A stretch of 64,000 bases of DNA, from the NCBI RefSeq assembly GCF_004770155.1, contig NZ_RQFA01000080.1, forward strand, positions 124,001 through 188,000, in the 5' to 3' direction. The notes under the pieces were generated by a model. That model searched no databases. It saw only the letters and a list, made by a program, of their open reading frames with translations, and had not been told where the DNA came from. The position numbers and the translations under genes are program-made. This document shows positions 60,088-64,000 of the stretch, in pieces. The DNA comes from Leptospira gomenensis. GTDB lineage: Bacteria > Spirochaetota > Leptospiria > Leptospirales > Leptospiraceae. The first letter of the stretch is position 1; every line of letters starts with the position of its first letter.

Positions 60088-61467
60088 CTACCGTAACTCC
60101 CTTTGAATTTCGGGGGAAGACGTGCTCGAGAAAATTTCGTCTTTAAATTCGGGGGACTCATTCACTTCGCGTAAAAATTTTCTGGCTTGGAAGGAAAGAG
60201 TGATTGCCCGTCCGCTCATCAGAAGCGCAATCGAAAGCCAAAGAAGATGATTGTTTTTATCTGCTTTTCCCAGTAAGGCAACGGGTAAAAAGAACAAGGT
60301 CGCGCTGATCAACATGGAATTCCGAAGGATTTTACCACGGGCCAATCCGATAAAAAATCCATCCAAGATAAAAGCGACCGCTCCGATCTCCAGAATCGGA
60401 ACGAGCCAATAACGATATTCGCCTAACAGAATCGATACGGAAGGGCTTTTGACGATCGCACCGAAGGTGGATTGAGGAAATACAAAAATGATTCCCAAAT
60501 AAATACCTGTGAAAAGAAAACCAGTGATCAGAGCGAGGTTTAAAAGTTCTCCGAGCTCTTTCCATTTTTTTTCTCCGTAAAGAATTCCGGCCATACTTTC
60601 CATTGCAAGGGCGGCCCCGTCCACCAAATAGGCGCTGACTAAAATGAGTTGCAACAAAATCGAATTGGCCGCTAAAACCTCAGCTCCGGATTCCGAACTG
60701 AAGTTTCGGAACAAACTGAAGGTTAAAATCAAAAACAAGGTCCGTAAAAATATGTCCTGATTCAAACGCAAAAGGGAAATAAAACTTTTGGGCGAAGTTA
60801 AATCCGATTTGCGTAAAACCGCGGATCTCAAAGAGGAACTCGTTTTCCATTCCACGATGAGGAAAAAGATAAACACGAATAACATCCCGAACTGACTGAT
60901 GTTTGTGGCGAGCCCGGCTCCGTATGCTTCCCAGCCCAAGCCGAGAATGAACCAAAAATCCAAAAGGATATTCAAAGCGTTCGCGATGATCGTTGCCGCT
61001 AAAACGAAGGAACTTTTTCCGCGTCCCAAAAACCAACCGATAAAAACGTAATTGCATAATACGGCGATCGAACCTGAAATTCGAGCTTCGTAATACGCGG
61101 TTCCCGCCGCTTTGACGTCGTCGGCTCCTTTTAAAATTCCGAAACCCGCGTCCAAAATCCAAGGAGACATCAGAAAAATCCCTAACCCGAAAAAACAGGC
61201 CAATAAAAGCGATCGTATCAAAATCAAAAGCGATTCCGTTTCGTTTCTCTCGCCGAGAGACTGGGCCGTAAGTCCGGTCGTTCCCATTCGTAAAAATCCG
61301 AACATCCAAAATACGAAATCGAAGATGATTTCGGAAAGGGCGGCACCGGCCATAAATACATGAGTATCAAGGTTTCCTAATATGGCCGTATCGATCAATC
61401 CCGTAAGCGGGACCGTTATGTTTGCGAGAATATTATAAAAAGTGAGTTTATAAAACGCGGATTTCAC
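60088..61467 (-). CDS. MATE-family efflux protein
   Basis: MATE proteins export drugs and cations using sodium or proton gradients. The 459-residue protein has twelve predicted membrane segments, with the N-terminal PLTGLIDTAILGNL segment and GTTGLTAQSLGERN typical of the family. It resembles the DinF subgroup. It is followed in the same direction by the DAACS gene with four bases between. Confidence 0.88.
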   Translation of the reverse strand: MKSAFYKLTFYNILANITVPLTGLIDTAILGNLDTHVFMAGAALSEIIFDFVFWMFGFLRMGTTGLTAQSLGERNETESLLILIRSLLLACFFGLGIFLMSPWILDAGFGILKGADDVKAAGTAYYEARISGSIAVLCNYVFIGWFLGRGKSSFVLAATIIANALNILLDFWFILGLGWEAYGAGLATNISQFGMLFVFIFFLIVEWKTSSSLRSAVLRKSDLTSPKSFISLLRLNQDIFLRTLFLILTFSLFRNFSSESGAEVLAANSILLQLILVSAYLVDGAALAMESMAGILYGEKKWKELGELLNLALITGFLFTGIYLGIIFVFPQSTFGAIVKSPSVSILLGEYRYWLVPILEIGAVAFILDGFFIGLARGKILRNSMLISATLFFLPVALLGKADKNNHLLWLSIALLMSGRAITLSFQARKFLREVNESPEFKDEIFSSTSSPEIQRELR

Positions 61468-61471
61468 TCGA

Positions 61472-62758
61472 TCAACTCGTTTTGTCCATCACACACGACG
61501 CGGTTATATCTCCGGTAACGTTGATCGTAGTTCGACACATATCCAAAAAACGATCCACTCCTAAAATGATTCCTATTCCCTCAGCGGGAATTCCCAAACT
61601 CGAAAGGATCGTTGCCAGGATTACGATTCCGATCCCGGGTGTGCTCGGCGTTCCGATCGAAGCCCCGACGGTGGAAAAAAGAAGAAATACCAATTGTGCG
61701 ATTCCGAGCTCGATTCCGTAATATTGCGCCAGAAAAATCGATGCCACCGCCTGATACAATGCGGTTCCGTCCATGTTGACCGTGGCTCCGATAGGTATGA
61801 TAAATTCGGCGATGTTCTTTTTCACTCCTAGATTTTCTGTTGCAGTTTGAATCGAAACGGGCATGACCGCGGCCGAACTAGAAGTGGAAAAAGCGAGTAG
61901 TTGAAGACTTGCTATTTTTTGAAAGAAGCGGATCGGATTTCTTCCCGCGATAAATATAAGAATCAGCGAATAAAAAACTAAAACACAAATCAAACCGAGC
62001 AACACGGTGCCCATATAAATTCCCAGAGTCAAAAGCAGCTCCACTCCGATCGAAGCTACGGCTTTCGTCATTAAACCGAAGACAGCGAACGGCGTGAGGG
62101 CCATAGCCCAGTTTACGATTTTCATGCTGATTTGAAAGATAGAGTTTAGAATTTCAAGGATCGGTTTGGAAATTTCTTTCGAAACAGAAAGGATGGCAAT
62201 TCCTATCAAAAAAGAAAATACGATCACGCTTAACATTTCCCCTTGAGTTACTGCAAGCGCTGGGTTTTTAGGAAAGAAGGACATGAACAATTCCGGATAT
62301 TTATCCGGACTAGGAATACCCGCTGAGATCGGAATTTTCGAACTTTGTACGTGGGTTACGATCGAAGTCATCGACTTTCCCGGAGCGATCCAGAGAGCCA
62401 GCGCGATTCCGATCGAAACCGCGGCGAAGGTGGTTAAAACGAAATACAGGATCGTACGAATTCCCAGTTTTTTTACGTTCTCTATGTTTTCGGCCGAACA
62501 AATTCCGAGAATAATAGAAGAAAAGATCAACGGAATCATGATCATCTGCAGAAGACTGATGAAGATAAGGCCGGGTAGCACAAGCCAGGAAGAAGTGAGT
62601 TGAGCGACTTCCGCGTTCACTAAAGACAAATCCGATCCGAGTAGGATACCGGTCAAGATGCCCAAAGCCATACCGATAAGAATTTTGAGCCAGAGTTTTT
62701 CCTTGAGATGTCTGGAAATCTTGAGATTGAGAGATAGGAGTTTTTCAAAAACGGGCAT
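61472..62758 (-). CDS. DAACS-family dicarboxylate/amino-acid:cation symporter
   Basis: The 428-residue protein has eight membrane segments and the family motifs: SSSAAVMPVSIQ (serine-rich loop), GATVNMDGTALYQ (NMDGT, sodium/substrate site) and GIGIVILATIL near the end. Members move glutamate, aspartate or C4-dicarboxylates into the cell. The substrate cannot be named. It is divergent from the last gene. Confidence 0.93.
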   Translation of the reverse strand: MPVFEKLLSLNLKISRHLKEKLWLKILIGMALGILTGILLGSDLSLVNAEVAQLTSSWLVLPGLIFISLLQMIMIPLIFSSIILGICSAENIENVKKLGIRTILYFVLTTFAAVSIGIALALWIAPGKSMTSIVTHVQSSKIPISAGIPSPDKYPELFMSFFPKNPALAVTQGEMLSVIVFSFLIGIAILSVSKEISKPILEILNSIFQISMKIVNWAMALTPFAVFGLMTKAVASIGVELLLTLGIYMGTVLLGLICVLVFYSLILIFIAGRNPIRFFQKIASLQLLAFSTSSSAAVMPVSIQTATENLGVKKNIAEFIIPIGATVNMDGTALYQAVASIFLAQYYGIELGIAQLVFLLFSTVGASIGTPSTPGIGIVILATILSSLGIPAEGIGIILGVDRFLDMCRTTINVTGDITASCVMDKTS

Positions 62759-62779
62759 AATTGAAAACTCTTTTGAATC

Positions 62780-62810
<31 letters not shown>

Positions 62811-62897
62811 ATGAATTATTGAAACCGTTTTCAAGATTTTTGAATTAACCGTGCTTTTTTCGAACAAAATAAACAATTAGAAAGACGGCTGGAGATT

Positions 62898-64000
62898 ATG
62901 GGATTGGACTTTCTGGGATCGGACTTGGTTCTCTTTAATTATTATTCTTTTGGCAGTCTTTTAGTAACGATAACGACCTTTTTTCTTGCGGCGTTTTTTA
63001 ATAGCCTGCGACGCAAGACGGTCGCGACATATCACCTCGGAATCGGCTTTTTTATTCTGGGGTTTTTCGAAATCGGATATTTTTTCGCAGCGTTGTTTTA
63101 TCATCCTCTTGCCGCGTATCATAGATGGCTTACGGGATGTTTGATTCTTCCTTCGATCGCCCACTTCACCCAATTTTTTCTCCGTTATCCTAACAATAAT
63201 AACAAACGTCTCGCTTCTTGGGTTCTGATTGCGGAGCACATCATCGGAATTATCGTTGCCTGTCTTTTCATTTACTTCACTTATATTTCGGAACGGATCT
63301 ACCACTTTACCGCCCATCATTGGGATTTCAACGCGTTGGGCGCAAGTAGATATCTGGCGTTCATCATCGCCGCTTACAGTGTGATCGCTTTTATTTTAGT
63401 TCCCGCTTGGAGAATTATCACCGATAAGGAAAAAAAGCGCTTCGCTATCTTTTTATTCGCATTCGGTTTTATCATCGCCGCTTTTTACCCGAACATCGCC
63501 AACGTTTTGAGTCGGGACGGAGTGATGGATCGTTCCACATACATGACGTCTAACGTTATTTTCTTTATCGCGGCGTTTTCCGTCGTGGCGATCGTATTCA
63601 TCAACAATAGTACTGAACGGACGACGTTCATGGTAAAGATCGTCGGAATTACGCTGTTTACCATTTGTCTGATCATGCAGGCTCTCGTTTTTATCTCCAA
63701 CCAGGATAAAGAAGCCGAATACAACAGCTTGCACGTCGTAAACAGCGAACGCGTTTTGGAGAACGGTCGGAAAAACAACGAGGTCCAGTATATTCTCCGA
63801 TACGAGGAGAAAACGGGGGATCTGATTACGACCGATTACGATTTCAAATACGGAATCGATCTTTCTTCCGTAAAAGTGGATTTACAGAACACTTTGATCT
63901 ACGAGGAGATCGCCGCCTTAAAGGAGGACAACTTCCGCGAAAACCTGAAATTCATTTTGGATTCCTCTCCCGAATATTTTTCCGGTTATAAGGATGCGAT
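62898..64000 (+). CDS. Multi-TM signalling-type protein, N-terminal part (runs off window)
   Basis: The frame is open from ATG (with GGAG four bases upstream) to the window end with no stop, about 367 residues so far. The first 250 residues hold about seven hydrophobic segments (for example VTITTFFLAAFF, GFFILGFFEIGYFFAALF, FAIFLFAFGFIIAAF), then a membrane segment around residue 260 and a soluble region rich in aspartate and glutamate. The layout resembles leptospiral sensor proteins with a C-terminal enzymatic domain, such as a phosphatase or cyclase, but that part is beyond the window. Confidence 0.6.
   Translation, partial: MGLDFLGSDLVLFNYYSFGSLLVTITTFFLAAFFNSLRRKTVATYHLGIGFFILGFFEIGYFFAALFYHPLAAYHRWLTGCLILPSIAHFTQFFLRYPNNNNKRLASWVLIAEHIIGIIVACLFIYFTYISERIYHFTAHHWDFNALGASRYLAFIIAAYSVIAFILVPAWRIITDKEKKRFAIFLFAFGFIIAAFYPNIANVLSRDGVMDRSTYMTSNVIFFIAAFSVVAIVFINNSTERTTFMVKIVGITLFTICLIMQALVFISNQDKEAEYNSLHVVNSERVLENGRKNNEVQYILRYEEKTGDLITTDYDFKYGIDLSSVKVDLQNTLIYEEIAALKEDNFRENLKFILDSSPEYFSGYKDA

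Overview
The window is a near-origin chromosome segment of a pathogenic-clade Leptospira (Spirochaetes). The clearest evidence is an intact lipL21 gene, which encodes a major leptospiral outer-membrane lipoprotein. Supporting signs are dnaA-dnaN-recF-gyrB-gyrA order, many TTG/GTG starts, many small lipoproteins with spirochaete-type lipoboxes, a FliG, and a leptospira-type DUF1577 protein. The species cannot be fixed from the sequence alone; the LipL21 sequence looks close to, but not the same as, the L. interrogans form as I recall it.

Layout. 1-12.2 kb: the 3' end of ilvE, holB, then the replication block dnaA, putative oriC, dnaN, recF, a DciA/DUF721 gene, gyrB, gyrA, and a dus gene, all on the + strand, ending with a lipoprotein gene and a terminator. 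12.4-20.3 kb: lipL21 (minus), a vWA-domain exported protein, a degenerate AAA+/Fis regulator, holA (minus), maf (minus), two exported proteins, a FabG-like SDR and a YciO-type protein. 20.5-27.1 kb: an FG-GAP repeat lipoprotein, an ArsC/Spx-like protein, fliG, a redoxin-like protein, a lipoprotein, and a PuuD-like membrane protein with a separate cytochrome c. 27.4-31.2 kb (minus): an inositol-monophosphatase-family enzyme, a hypothetical, and a GH42 beta-galactosidase. 31.4-39.5 kb (plus): hslO, tsaE, tsaB, rnr, a GMC oxidoreductase with a small exported partner, and a TPR protein. 39.5-42.2 kb (minus): a tightly overlapped operon aroD-kdsD-nusG paralogue-tonB-like. 42.4-47.3 kb (plus): a PAS chemoreceptor, an M50-like protease, a UDP-glucuronate-decarboxylase-like enzyme and pntAA. 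47.2-52.3 kb (minus): PAP2, hisS, DUF1577 and a PD40/OmpA protein. 52.4-64 kb: folP, two TPR proteins, rlpA, a small lipoprotein, cysE, a site-2 protease, a beta-propeller protein, a MATE exporter, a DAACS transporter and a truncated multi-TM protein.

How the parts fit. holB, dnaA, dnaN, recF, dciA, gyrB, gyrA and holA supply initiation, clamp, clamp-loader and topology functions, so replication proteins cluster around the origin. Many other genes concern the envelope: LipL21, RlpA, the OmpA protein, KdsD for Kdo/LPS, the sugar-nucleotide enzyme and a TonB-like protein.

The most interesting signal is in the dnaA-dnaN gap. Four copies of a 9-10-mer, TTATTTACAG, lie beside one classical DnaA box, and the DnaA domain IV in the same window has Gln where the classical DNA-contacting Asp sits (D433 in E. 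coli). Other leads are hairpins directly before the dnaA and gyrB ribosome-binding sites, paired dyads before the puuD-like gene, an AAA+ regulator that has lost the GAFTGA loop and the Walker B Asp, and a NusG paralogue inside an envelope/shikimate operon. No rRNA, tRNA, CRISPR array or insertion sequence was seen.
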